A stretch of 64,000 nucleotides of DNA, from contig NZ_FQUP01000003.1 in assembly GCF_900129325.1 (NCBI RefSeq), positions 558,001-622,000 on the forward strand, given 5' to 3'. The notes under the pieces are model-generated. The model did no database searches and was not told the DNA's origin. It saw only the letters and a program-made list of their open reading frames with translations. Shown in pieces: positions 27,594 through 35,842 of this stretch. Origin of the DNA: Kaistia soli DSM 19436 (lineage in GTDB: Bacteria > Pseudomonadota > Alphaproteobacteria > Rhizobiales > Kaistiaceae). How positions within the stretch are numbered: position 1 is the first letter of the stretch; each line of letters begins with the position of its first letter. The position numbers and the translations under genes were made by a program.

Positions 27594-28271
27594 TTAGCCT
27601 TCCTTGACCGAGCGATGGACGATGATGTGATGGCCGTCGATCGAAAGGCGGCCCTCCTTGATCAGGGCTCGGATCTGCTTGTTCACGGCTTCACGGCTCG
27701 CGCCGAGCATCTGCGCCAGCGTCCCCTGCGTGAGGTCGAGCTCGACAACCGCCTGGTCACGGTCGATGCGACCATGGATCAGTGCGAGCTGGCGCAGAAG
27801 CACCAGCAGGCGGTGACGAAGATCATGAAAGACGGCCCGGTTGACCTGGTCGTTGGTCTGGCGCAACCGCTCGCAGAGGCTGAGAATGATCTGTCGCTGC
27901 AGCCGCGGCGATGAATCGAGCAGCGACATGAAGGGCTGACGCGGGACGAAGATCATCTGCGTCGGCGTCAAGGTTGCCGCACCGGCGCTGCGCGGCAGGC
28001 CATCGATCAGCGCGATCTCGCCGATCATCTCGCCTTCCTCGAAAAGCTGGATGGTGAGTTCGCGGCCGTCTTCGGCCGTCAGAAAGATGCGGACGATCCC
28101 GGTAGCAACGGCATAGAGCCCATCGGATTCATCGCCCTGCGCGAAAAGAACGGCCTCGGCGGGATGCGTCGTGACGCGGGCAATCTGCGCGAGGCGGACG
28201 AGATCATCACGTTCGAGGCCATTGAAGAAGCTCGTTCGCCCGAGCCTCGTGACGATGTCCGCAATCTGCAC
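27594..28271 (-). CDS. Crp/Fnr family transcriptional regulator
   Basis: A 225-residue regulator. The cyclic-nucleotide-binding-like beta roll covers residues 15-125 (FNGLERDDLVRLAQIARVTTHPAEAVLFAQGDESDGLYAVATGIVRIF and GEMIGEIALIDGLPRSAGA). A dimer helix and a winged helix-turn-helix follow (LTQGTLAQMLGASREAVNKQIRALIKEG). No N-terminal cysteine cluster is present, so it is not an FNR-type oxygen sensor. The start is a GTG at 28271 preceded by GAGAGG. It is transcribed in the same direction as the TetR gene 47 bases upstream. Confidence 0.92.
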   Translation of the reverse strand: MQIADIVTRLGRTSFFNGLERDDLVRLAQIARVTTHPAEAVLFAQGDESDGLYAVATGIVRIFLTAEDGRELTIQLFEEGEMIGEIALIDGLPRSAGAATLTPTQMIFVPRQPFMSLLDSSPRLQRQIILSLCERLRQTNDQVNRAVFHDLRHRLLVLLRQLALIHGRIDRDQAVVELDLTQGTLAQMLGASREAVNKQIRALIKEGRLSIDGHHIIVHRSVKEG

Positions 28272-28318
28272 TGCCGCCTCTCCCCGAAAACCTTCAATCC
28301 CCGAAGCTGATTACCATT

Positions 28319-28897
28319 TCACGACTCCCCGGACGAGAGGTCAACCATGGGCCCCGCCGCAATCATGCGCTCGACGATGAGGTGGCCGAGCCGGCGCGGC
28401 GGGTTGGTGGAGATGAGGCCGAGCTTGCCGGAGACGGCGAGCGTCGAGATGCCATGCAGCGCTCCCCACATCGCGACAACAGCCTCGCGCCGCGACGGCT
28501 CGGGCCAGGCTTTCATCACCGGTGCGAGCGCGGCAACAGCGCCGTCCACAAGCCCGGCAAGGCCATCGCGGTACCAATCGGGCAGTGACGTGCCTTCCGG
28601 CAGCCGGTGCTCGAACAGGACGGACCAGAGCTGGGGTTCGCTCTCGACGAAGTCGAAATAGGCATCGACCAGCGCAGACGGCCGCGCCGCGTCATCGTCC
28701 GTCGCGGCCGCCATCGCGAGCGCGGCCCGCAGCCGTTCCAACGTCTCGCCGTTCATTGTGACGATGAGCGCGTCCAGATTGTCGAACAGGTTGTAGAGCG
28801 TGCCTGGCGCATAACCGATGCGCTCGGCGACACGGCGCACCGTTAGACCGCGCAGACCCTCTGCAGCACCGATTGCGCGCGCAGCGTCCAGCGCCAT
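28319..28897 (-). CDS. TetR family transcriptional regulator
   Basis: The canonical part from the first ATG is 192 residues: helix-turn-helix LTVRRVAERIGYAPGTLYNLFDNLDALI and a TetR C-terminal ligand domain (FDFVESEPQLWSVLFEHRLPEG, AMWGALHGISTLAVSGKLGLI). TetR proteins normally have 10-20 residues before this point. Fourteen more codons, reading LARRNDHSPDDLRR, lie in frame upstream of the ATG and look like the normal family N-terminus. They begin at a CTG (28939) with GGAG six bases before it, and no ATG, GTG or TTG is in frame before the next stop. The real start is therefore probably 28939. Tandem operators lie in the divergent promoter region at 29001-29045. Confidence 0.9.
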   Translation of the reverse strand: MALDAARAIGAAEGLRGLTVRRVAERIGYAPGTLYNLFDNLDALIVTMNGETLERLRAALAMAAATDDDAARPSALVDAYFDFVESEPQLWSVLFEHRLPEGTSLPDWYRDGLAGLVDGAVAALAPVMKAWPEPSRREAVVAMWGALHGISTLAVSGKLGLISTNPPRRLGHLIVERMIAAGPMVDLSSGES

Positions 28898-29000
28898 GCG
28901 GCGCAGATCGTCCGGCGAGTGATCGTTGCGACGTGCCAGGATCCCCTCCCACCGATTAGGCTCGGCGCAACGCCGAACCGCAGGGCATCAATAGCACATA

Positions 29001-29045
29001 TTGAACGTCGTTCAAAATACTGCTAGATAATTGAACACCGTTCAG
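29001..29045. promoter_or_regulatory. Two tandem TetR-type operator palindromes
   Basis: TTGAACGTCGTTCAA at 29001-29015 is a perfect 6+3+6 palindrome. TTGAACACCGTTCAG at 29031-29045 is the same site with one mismatch. Their centres are 30 bp apart, close to three helical turns, so two dimers would bind the same DNA face. They lie between the divergent TetR gene and the acyltransferase fusion gene, starting 47 bases before the ATG of the latter. Confidence 0.85.
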
Positions 29046-29091
29046 AACAATCGTGCTTGCCACGTCGATCAAAGAGACAGACGCTCACACC

Positions 29092-32000
29092 ATGAACGCC
29101 ACCCCGCATAGCCACGACGCCACGCCCTCGCTCATCGGCACGCGAGGCTTTCTCCCGCTCTTCATCGTGCAATGGTTCGGCGCCTTCGCCGACAATGCCC
29201 TCAAGAGCGCCTTCGGCTTCATGGTGGCCTATGGTGGCGCTGACCTCTTCGGCCTCTCGCCCCAAGTCGCGGTGACGCTGGGCGGCGCGGTGTTCATGCT
29301 GCCCTTCTTCCTGTTTTCGGGCCTTTCGGGACGTCTCTCCGACAGCATCGACAAGCAGATCGTCGTGCGCTGGACGCGCCTCGCCGAAGTCATCCTCGCC
29401 ATTATCTCGTCGATCGCGATCATGATCCATTCGGCGCCGCTCGCCCTCACCGGCATGTTTCTCTATGCGGTGCAGTCGACGATCTTCGGGCCGGCGAAAT
29501 ACGCGATCCTGCCGCAGATGGTGGAGCGGAACAGGCTGGTCGCCGCCAATGCGCTGTTCGAAGGCTCAACCTTCGTCGCGATCCTGCTCGGCACGCTGTT
29601 TGGCGGCCTGACGATCGGCCTCGGCGGCACATGGATTGCGGTCGCCGGGCTCGTCGGCGCGGCACTCATCGGCGCCGTAGCGGCGTTCTTCGTGCCTTCG
29701 GCGCCGCCCTCTCCAGACGCGGCACCATTCCGCTTCTCGATCATCGAGGCCAATCGCGGCGCCTTCGTCGCCATCCGCCGGCGGAAGTCGGTCTTCCTTG
29801 CGGTGCTTGGCATCTCCTGGTTCTGGATGATCGGCCTCATCGTGATGTCGCTCTTCCCGGAATTCGCGAAGTCGACGCTGAAGGTCGACGAGATCGTCGC
29901 CAACCTGCTCGTCGCCGCCTTCGTCGTCGGCATCGCGCTCGGCTCAGCCGCGACCAGCAAGCTGCTAGCCGGACAGATATCGGCCCGCCACACGCCGATC
30001 GGCGGCCTCATCATGGCCTTCTTCCTGATCGACCTCTCCTTCTCGGCCGTTCATCTCGGCGGGATGCCGGGCGCGGACATGCTGGATGTGTTCGCCTTTG
30101 CTTCGTCGGCGGCGGGGCTTCGCGTGCTGCTCGATCTCGTCGGCATCGCGTTTGGCGGCGGTCTCTTCACGGTACCGCTCTATGCGATGCTGCAATCGCG
30201 CGCCGCCGACAATGAGCGCTCGGCAGCGATCGCCGGCAACAACATCATGAATGCCGCGCTGATGGTCGCCGGCACCATCGCTGCGGCTGGTCTCCTCGCC
30301 GTCGGCGTGACGACGCTGCAGCTCCTGTTCTGGCTCGGCATCGCCAATATCGGCGCCGCCTTCGTCTGCCTGAAGCTGATGCCCGACGAGATCGTGAAGG
30401 CATTCGGGCATCGGCTGCTGCAACTGCTTTTCGGCGCGCGCGTCGAGGGCGCCGACAACTATGGTGACGGCGAGGATGCCGCCGTCGTGGTGGTCAACCA
30501 CACCTCGTTTCTCGATGCGGTGCTGATCGGCTGCCTGCTGCCGGGCAAGCCCGTCTTTGCCATCAATTCCTTCATTGCCGACCGCTGGTGGGTCAAGCCG
30601 GCCTTCCGCTTCTTCGAACTCGTGCCCGTTGATCCGACCAGCCCGTTCTCGGTGCGCCGCATGGTGAAGCTGGTGAAGGAGGGACGCCGGCTGGTGATTT
30701 TCCCGGAGGGGCGGATCACGGTCACCGGCGCGCTGATGAAGGTCTATGGTGGGCCGGCGATGATCGCGGCGCTGGCGGACGTGCCGATCATCCCCGTGCG
30801 CATCGTCGGCGCCCAGTATTCGATCTTCTCGCGGCTGAAAGGCAAGGTTCGACGTCGTCTTCTGCCGCGCATGCACCTGACGGTCCTGCCACCGCGGCGC
30901 ATGGCCCTCACCGAGGGAGTGGTCGGCCGTCGCCGCCGCGCCGAAGCCGGTGCGCATCTGCAGGACATCATGACGGAGATGGTCTTCTCGACCAGCGAGC
31001 CGGCCCGCACGCTGTTCGAAAGCCTCGTCCATGCCCGTCATCTCAATGGCAGCCGGCCGGTGCTCGAAGACGTCACGCGTGCGCCGGTCGGTTATCGTGA
31101 GATCATCCGCGGCGCCTTTGCGCTCGGACGCCCCATCGCGGCGATGACGGCGCCGGCCGAGCGGGTGGGCTTGCTGTTGCCCAACACCATCGCGGCGGTC
31201 GTGACGTTCTTTGCGCTTCAGGCGACCGGCCGCGTCCCGGCGATGTTGAACTTCTCGGCCGGACCAGCAGCGATCGACGCGGCGCGACGCTCGGCCGAGA
31301 TCAAGGTCGTGCTGACCTCGCGCCAATTTGTCGAGAAGGGCCGACTGCAACCGCTCGTCAGTGCGCTCGCCCCGCATTGCCGCATCGTCTATCTCGAGGA
31401 CCTTCGCGGAGAGGTCGGCATTGTCGCAAAGCTCCTGGCGCTCCTTGGCGGCATCGCACCGTTAGCCATGAGCCGTCTCGCATTCCGCCGGGCCGCAACG
31501 GCACAAGATGAAGCCGTCGTGCTGTTCACCTCGGGCTCGGAAGGCCTGCCGAAGGGCGTTTCGCTCAGCCATGCCGCCATCGAATCGAACCGGATGCAGA
31601 TTTCGAGCGTCATCGACTTCTCGCGCGAGGATATTGTGCTCAACGCATTGCCGATCTTCCACGCCTTCGGGCTGACGGCGGGGTGCCTCCTGCCGCTCTA
31701 TTCCGGCGTGCGGCAGATGCTCTATCCCTCGCCTCTGCATTACCGGATCGTGCCGGAGATCGCTTATGACGTGAACGCGACCATCCTGTTCGGGACCGAT
31801 ACGTTTCTTGCCGGCTATGCCCGCATGGCCCACCCTTATGACTTCTACAGCCTGCGCTATGTTTTTGCCGGCGCCGAGGCGGTGAAGCCGGAAACACGGC
31901 GGGTCTATGCCGAGAAATTCGGGCTGCGCATTCTGGAGGGCTACGGCGCGACGGAGACCGCACCCGTCATCGCCATCAACACGCCGATGGCGAACAAGCC

Positions 32001-32583
32001 GGGCTCGGTCGGCAAGGCGCTGCCGGGCATCGAGACCCGGCTCGAACCGATCGCCGGCATGACTGAGGGCGGCCGCCTGCTGGTGCGCGGTCCCAATGTC
32101 ATGCGCGGCTATTTGCGCGCCGATGCGCCGGGCCAGCTCGAACCTGTGGCCGACGGCTGGTATGACACGGGCGACATCGTCACGATGGACGAACGCGGCT
32201 TCATCACCATTGCTGGACGCGTCAAGCGCTTCGCCAAAGTTGGCGGTGAGATGGTCTCGCTGGCCGCCATCGAGGTGCTCGCCAACGAGTTCTGGCCGGA
32301 GCATGCGAGCGGCGCTGCCGCGATCCCGAATGAGCGGAAGGGCGAGGAAATCGTCCTGATAACCGAGCGGCCGGCGCCCGACCTTGGCGAACTGCAGCGC
32401 TTCGGCCGCGCGCGGGGGTTATCGGAGATCCAGCTTCCCAAGGCCGTGCTGACGGTGGCGGAACTGCCATTGCTCGGCTCGGGCAAGCTTGACCTTGCCG
32501 CACTCAAGACCATTGCGCTGACGGCGCGGACTGGCAGCGGCTCGGCGACTGCTGCGGCCGAGGTTGCCGCCATCAATCCTTAA
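29092..32583 (+). CDS. MFS / PlsC acyltransferase / acyl-ACP synthetase fusion (Aas-like, LplT-Aas type)
   Basis: A 1163-residue three-domain protein. Residues ~1-400 form an MFS transporter of the LplT lysophospholipid-flippase type (LFIVQWFGAFADNALKSAFGF, ESTF-like FGPAKYAILPQ). Residues ~430-620 form a PlsC acyltransferase with catalytic NHTSFLD and FPEGRITVTG. Residues ~680-1150 form an AMP-binding acyl-ACP synthetase with FTSGSEGLPKGVSLSH, YGATETAPVIAIN and YDTGDIVTMDERGF. It is expected to bring lysophospholipid across the inner membrane and re-acylate it. E. coli splits these functions between LplT and Aas. The ATG at 29092 was chosen; a GTG at 29053 is possible but lies close to the operator. 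Confidence 0.93.
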   Translation: MNATPHSHDATPSLIGTRGFLPLFIVQWFGAFADNALKSAFGFMVAYGGADLFGLSPQVAVTLGGAVFMLPFFLFSGLSGRLSDSIDKQIVVRWTRLAEVILAIISSIAIMIHSAPLALTGMFLYAVQSTIFGPAKYAILPQMVERNRLVAANALFEGSTFVAILLGTLFGGLTIGLGGTWIAVAGLVGAALIGAVAAFFVPSAPPSPDAAPFRFSIIEANRGAFVAIRRRKSVFLAVLGISWFWMIGLIVMSLFPEFAKSTLKVDEIVANLLVAAFVVGIALGSAATSKLLAGQISARHTPIGGLIMAFFLIDLSFSAVHLGGMPGADMLDVFAFASSAAGLRVLLDLVGIAFGGGLFTVPLYAMLQSRAADNERSAAIAGNNIMNAALMVAGTIAAAGLLAVGVTTLQLLFWLGIANIGAAFVCLKLMPDEIVKAFGHRLLQLLFGARVEGADNYGDGEDAAVVVVNHTSFLDAVLIGCLLPGKPVFAINSFIADRWWVKPAFRFFELVPVDPTSPFSVRRMVKLVKEGRRLVIFPEGRITVTGALMKVYGGPAMIAALADVPIIPVRIVGAQYSIFSRLKGKVRRRLLPRMHLTVLPPRRMALTEGVVGRRRRAEAGAHLQDIMTEMVFSTSEPARTLFESLVHARHLNGSRPVLEDVTRAPVGYREIIRGAFALGRPIAAMTAPAERVGLLLPNTIAAVVTFFALQATGRVPAMLNFSAGPAAIDAARRSAEIKVVLTSRQFVEKGRLQPLVSALAPHCRIVYLEDLRGEVGIVAKLLALLGGIAPLAMSRLAFRRAATAQDEAVVLFTSGSEGLPKGVSLSHAAIESNRMQISSVIDFSREDIVLNALPIFHAFGLTAGCLLPLYSGVRQMLYPSPLHYRIVPEIAYDVNATILFGTDTFLAGYARMAHPYDFYSLRYVFAGAEAVKPETRRVYAEKFGLRILEGYGATETAPVIAINTPMANKPGSVGKALPGIETRLEPIAGMTEGGRLLVRGPNVMRGYLRADAPGQLEPVADGWYDTGDIVTMDERGFITIAGRVKRFAKVGGEMVSLAAIEVLANEFWPEHASGAAAIPNERKGEEIVLITERPAPDLGELQRFGRARGLSEIQLPKAVLTVAELPLLGSGKLDLAALKTIALTARTGSGSATAAAEVAAINP

Positions 32584-32680
32584 CCCGGCCGGCCGATAGT
32601 CCATGAACTGGGTCGCCGCCGATCCGCTCGACAGCCAGGCGCATGGCGGCTAGGTTCAGACCATTCCTGTGGGGGTTGCC

Positions 32681-32818
32681 ATGCGTATTGCCATTGCTTT
32701 GATCGTTACCGTTTTCGCGCTCGCCGGTTGCCAGACGGCCCAGCAGGCCGGTTCGCCGGGTTCCTGCAACCAAGCCGGTTCGACGATGGATGCGCCGGTC
32801 ATGTGCCCCGGCATGTGA
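32681..32818 (+). CDS. Small lipoprotein, 45 residues
   Basis: A short gene reading MRIAIALIVTVFALAGCQTA, then a Gly/Ser/Gln-rich tail that ends MCPGM. Basic residue 2, a hydrophobic core and lipobox LAGC with Cys17 form a complete lipoprotein signal, leaving a mature peptide of about 29 residues with three cysteines (17, 29 and 42). GGGGG lies five bases before the ATG. It follows the fusion gene by 97 bases and is closed by a strong hairpin. No function is recognised. Its size resembles entericidin-type lipoproteins, but the sequence does not prove this. Confidence 0.7.
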   Translation: MRIAIALIVTVFALAGCQTAQQAGSPGSCNQAGSTMDAPVMCPGM

Positions 32819-32855
32819 GGCGTCTCTGGCCAAGCTGAGGCTGGATCGTATCTTT

Positions 32856-32880
32856 TCGCGAGGCGCTCGGCGCCTCGCGA
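32856..32880. terminator. Perfect hairpin between small lipoprotein and DUF3313 gene
   Basis: TCGCGAGGCGC (32856-32866) and GCGCCTCGCGA (32870-32880) form an 11-bp perfect stem with a 3-base TCG loop. It sits between two convergent genes and probably ends both transcripts. No T-run follows on the minus strand. Confidence 0.65.
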
Positions 32881-32902
32881 TGTTCCTGATCGACCGCCGC
32901 CG

Positions 32903-33766
32903 CTAATAGGTTGCGGCGGTCCTGGGCGTGGGGCTTACGCCGCCCTTGTCGGTCCATTCCGGCGGGGCGCCGACGGCGCCGCTGATCAGTCCAGCGACAC
33001 CCGGCGCGCGGCCATAGATGTCGCAGCCGGAGTCGGTTGGTTTTCCATCGGCGAGGTATCTGATCTTGCGCATCGACGGCGGTGCCAAGCCGCCCTTGAA
33101 CGGTGTCTTTCCGGTGACGACCATCTTGCTGAAATCATCGCCGAACGCGCTGGCCAGTTCATAGGCGTCGCCCGAGGTCGAGACCCTGGCCGAACCGGAC
33201 AGGAAGTTGGCGCCGCGTCCCCACACCATGGCGGCAACCGGGTCGCCGGACGGGTTCGTGGCCTGCGCCTCCATCGACAAGCTACCCATGCCAATCGGCA
33301 GCCTTGGAACCGGCACCGGAATGCCGGGCAGCAGGACCGACTTTGCAACAGACGCCACTTTCGATACGCCCACTGCCTTCTCGTCCGTCGGGATCATATG
33401 CGTGACAACGGCATGAACCGTCAGGTCCGCTTCGGCCGAAGTCACCACGCGATAGTGATCGCTTAGTCCGAAACAGAGCGATCGATCGACCGAATTGGTT
33501 ATCAGCTTCCGTTGCGCCTCCGAGATCGGCACCTTCTTCGCTTCGTCGGAAAAGACCGTTGGCACCAGCCGAACCGTCTTTGCGGACAGCACGGTCGGTG
33601 CATCGACGTAGAGCCGGGACTTGGTGAGCACGCCGTCCGATTCGGCGAGATTGTCATAAGAGGACAGCGATCCAGCGTGATCGAGGGGGGCGTTGGCACA
33701 GCCGGCGATCCAAAGCGGCATGGCGATCAGCAAAGCCGTGCCGCCCAATCGTCTCCGGCCTGTCAT
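32903..33766 (-). CDS. DUF3313 domain-containing lipoprotein
   Basis: A 287-residue lipoprotein with signal sequence LGGTALLIAMPLWIAGC (lipobox IAGC near residue 23). The DUF3313 body begins GSLSSYDNLAESDGVLTKSRLYVD and has VLLPGIPVPVPRLPIGMGSLSMEAQA toward the middle. The function of the family is unknown. GGAG is eight bases before the ATG at 33766. It is transcribed alone, with the minus-strand suf operon tail upstream. Confidence 0.82.
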   Translation of the reverse strand: MTGRRRLGGTALLIAMPLWIAGCANAPLDHAGSLSSYDNLAESDGVLTKSRLYVDAPTVLSAKTVRLVPTVFSDEAKKVPISEAQRKLITNSVDRSLCFGLSDHYRVVTSAEADLTVHAVVTHMIPTDEKAVGVSKVASVAKSVLLPGIPVPVPRLPIGMGSLSMEAQATNPSGDPVAAMVWGRGANFLSGSARVSTSGDAYELASAFGDDFSKMVVTGKTPFKGGLAPPSMRKIRYLADGKPTDSGCDIYGRAPGVAGLISGAVGAPPEWTDKGGVSPTPRTAATY

Positions 33767-33836
33767 GTATGGGATCTCCAAGGAGCAGCGAGTGGCTTCC
33801 GCAACGCACCATGACATAAACGCGCCGAGATGCGGA

Positions 33837-34214
33837 CTATGTCGCGTCCGCGGCGGTCAGGTTTTTCCTGCGCGGCTTGGCCGGCTTGTTCATCTGCGCA
33901 CGCGTCGATACGTCAATGGCGGCAAGCGCCCAGTCGCGCAGCTCGTCGGGTTCGTCGAGCAGCCGTTCGGGGATCGTCCAGTAGCTTATGCTCATGACCT
34001 TGCCATCCCGACGGGCATAGGTGAACGGCCCGCACCCCTCGGCCTCGAAACCTGCTTGGTTGCCGGCGTCGACCTTCAGGTGGATGGTGCCGTTGATAAC
34101 GATCGCGAACATCAATCCGTCGCGAAATACCCCACTGCCGCCGAACATGCGGCGGAAAGTGACGCGGCCAACCGGTTCGAACAATTCGGCGAGAAATTCG
34201 TGATCGGTAGCCAT
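33837..34214 (-). CDS. TfoX/Sxy N-terminal domain protein
   Basis: A 125-residue protein with the TfoX N-terminal fold: FLAELFEPVGRVTFRRMFGGSGVFRDGLMFAIV and TYARRDGKVMSISYWTIPERLLDEPDELRDWA. Full TfoX competence regulators have an additional C-terminal domain that is absent here, and a competence role is not implied. The ATG at 34214 has GAGGG six bases upstream. It lies 8 bases after tenA, at the end of the suf transcription unit. Confidence 0.85.
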   Translation of the reverse strand: MATDHEFLAELFEPVGRVTFRRMFGGSGVFRDGLMFAIVINGTIHLKVDAGNQAGFEAEGCGPFTYARRDGKVMSISYWTIPERLLDEPDELRDWALAAIDVSTRAQMNKPAKPRRKNLTAADAT

Positions 34215-34222
34215 TGGTACCC

Positions 34223-34894
34223 TCAAGCGGCGAGTGACAGCCCCATTTGCCAGAAATCCGCTTCCAACCTGACCGCCTCGTCAAATGTCGCGAGCAGGCG
34301 TGGATAACGCGCCTCGGTCAGAAACAGCGCTGCAAGGCGATCGATCTGCGCGAGGCTATCGGCGGCCAGCGCCTGATAACCCTCGCCCGCATATTCACGG
34401 ATCCACGGCGCATAGGCATTGCTGCCGTCATTGAGACCGCTGCCACTTGCCGCCAGCGCACTGCCGATTTCGGCGTAGCCGACGACGCAGGGCGACAGCG
34501 CCACGACGAGATCAAGCATGTCTCCGCGAAGGCCGGCTTCCTGTACGAAGCGGGTATAGGCGACGGTCGCGCGCGCCTGCCGCGTGGAAGCCACGGCATC
34601 GGGCGAAAGTCCCCATTCGGCGCAAAGGCGCAGATGCAGGCTGGTCTCGCCGAGGATCGCGGCGATGCCGTCCGAAGCCTTCCTCATCTCGGCAAGATCA
34701 GGCGCCTTGTAAACGCCGATCGCATAGGCGCGGGCGAACTCGATCAGGAAGAGATAGTCCTGGACCAGATAGTGCTGGAAACTCGCGCGCGGCAACGAGC
34801 CGTCGCCGAGACCGCGCACGAAAACATGGTCGACATAGCTCGACCATGCAGGCGCGGCATCGCGCTTCAGCCGCTCGAAAAGCACTGACGACAT
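34223..34894 (-). CDS. tenA: TenA family thiaminase II / aminopyrimidine aminohydrolase
   Basis: A 223-residue haem-oxygenase-fold protein that hydrolyses aminomethyl-HMP to HMP in thiamine salvage. The nucleophile is Cys136 in ALSPCVVGYAEIG, and the catalytic Glu is in LEADFWQMGLSLA near the C-terminus. FQHYLVQDYLFLIEFARAYA is the substrate-site helix. It starts 10 bases after sufA, so it is read from the suf transcript. A thiD gene, which would act on the product, is elsewhere in the window. Confidence 0.93.
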   Translation of the reverse strand: MSSVLFERLKRDAAPAWSSYVDHVFVRGLGDGSLPRASFQHYLVQDYLFLIEFARAYAIGVYKAPDLAEMRKASDGIAAILGETSLHLRLCAEWGLSPDAVASTRQARATVAYTRFVQEAGLRGDMLDLVVALSPCVVGYAEIGSALAASGSGLNDGSNAYAPWIREYAGEGYQALAADSLAQIDRLAALFLTEARYPRLLATFDEAVRLEADFWQMGLSLAA

Positions 34895-34904
34895 TCGTGA
34901 AGGC

Positions 34905-35288
34905 TTAGCTGGCGGCGGAGGCGCCGGGCATCTCGGCCGGCTTCAGCATCACCGATTCGCCGCAGCCGCAGGCCGAAACCTCGTTCGGATTGCGAAACAC
35001 GAAGCCGGAGCGAAGCTTGGTCGTCTCGAAGTCCATGACCGTGCCGAGCAGGAACAGCACCGCCGACGGATCGACGAAGACGCTGACGCCCTTCTCCTCG
35101 ATGCGCTCGTCCTTGGCCTCGGGCGCCGCGACCTTCTGCATGGTGTATTCCATGCCAGCGCAGCCGCCCTTCTTGATGCCGATCCTGAGGCCGGCAACGG
35201 GTTCGTCCGCGTCCTCGACGATCTCGCGGATGCGCCCGGCAGCGGCCTCGGTCAGCGACATGACGGCAAAGCGTGAGCGAACGCCCAT
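34905..35288 (-). CDS. sufA: SufA/IscA-type iron-sulfur cluster carrier
   Basis: A 127-residue A-type carrier that accepts clusters from SufBCD and passes them to apoproteins. The three cluster cysteines are present: one in KKGGCAGMEYTM and two in the C-terminal SACGCGESV. GAGGAG is seven bases before the ATG at 35288. It follows the VOC gene by 102 bases in the suf operon. Confidence 0.94.
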   Translation of the reverse strand: MGVRSRFAVMSLTEAAAGRIREIVEDADEPVAGLRIGIKKGGCAGMEYTMQKVAAPEAKDERIEEKGVSVFVDPSAVLFLLGTVMDFETTKLRSGFVFRNPNEVSACGCGESVMLKPAEMPGASAAS

Positions 35289-35390
35289 GGCTCTTCTCCT
35301 CGCAGCGCGCAATCCAGGCGCCGCATGCATATGATCAGTTAGCCCTAAGATCGGTGATCCCGGGGCCATCGGCAAGGGCTGCCGCGCGTC

Positions 35391-35840
35391 TCAGTCCGAT
35401 TCCGGGTCGTTGGCCCAGATGCCCGGCGTCGCGAGTTCGACGGCGTGGCCATCGGGATCGCTGAAATAGAGGCTGCGGCCGCCCTGCGGCCACTTCATTT
35501 CGCCCGTAAGCGCCACGCCATTCGCCGCAAGATGGCTGCGCCAGGCCTCGAACGTGCTAGCCGGAATGCGGAGCGCGAAATGCAGGGGGCCATGGCCGTC
35601 ATGGGCGGGAATTGTTCCGCCGGGCAGCGCGATATCGGCAAGCGTGCCACCGCGGCGAAAGACGAGCAGCACGCTCGACGGGCCGGCATCGAGCGCAGCG
35701 AAACGCAGATCGCCCTCCCCGGCCATCAGTTTGAGCCCGAGGACATCGCGATAGAAGGCAACCGCACGCGCGACGTCGTCGACATAGAGGGCGGTTTCGA
35801 GCACGCCGGTGATCGGCGGCGCGGATGCAACCTCCACCAT
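35391..35840 (-). CDS. VOC family protein (glyoxalase/dioxygenase fold)
   Basis: A 149-residue single-chain protein with two beta-alpha-beta-beta-beta modules (LETALYVDDVARAVAFYRDVLGLKLM and GPLHFALRIPASTFEAWRSHLAANG, then YFSDPDGHAVELATPGIW). Candidate metal ligands are His in LHFAL and Glu in VELATPG. The substrate is unknown. It starts 2 bases after the sufT stop, inside the suf operon, an unusual place for such a gene. Confidence 0.9.
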   Translation of the reverse strand: MVEVASAPPITGVLETALYVDDVARAVAFYRDVLGLKLMAGEGDLRFAALDAGPSSVLLVFRRGGTLADIALPGGTIPAHDGHGPLHFALRIPASTFEAWRSHLAANGVALTGEMKWPQGGRSLYFSDPDGHAVELATPGIWANDPESD

Positions 35841-35842
35841 TC

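Noticed and set aside
27594-28271. FNR-type oxygen sensor
   Set aside because: The N-terminal cysteine cluster required for a 4Fe-4S centre is missing; it is only a generic Crp/Fnr member.
33837-34214. Competence regulator TfoX
   Set aside because: Only the N-terminal TfoX domain is present; single-domain proteins are widespread and not tied to competence.
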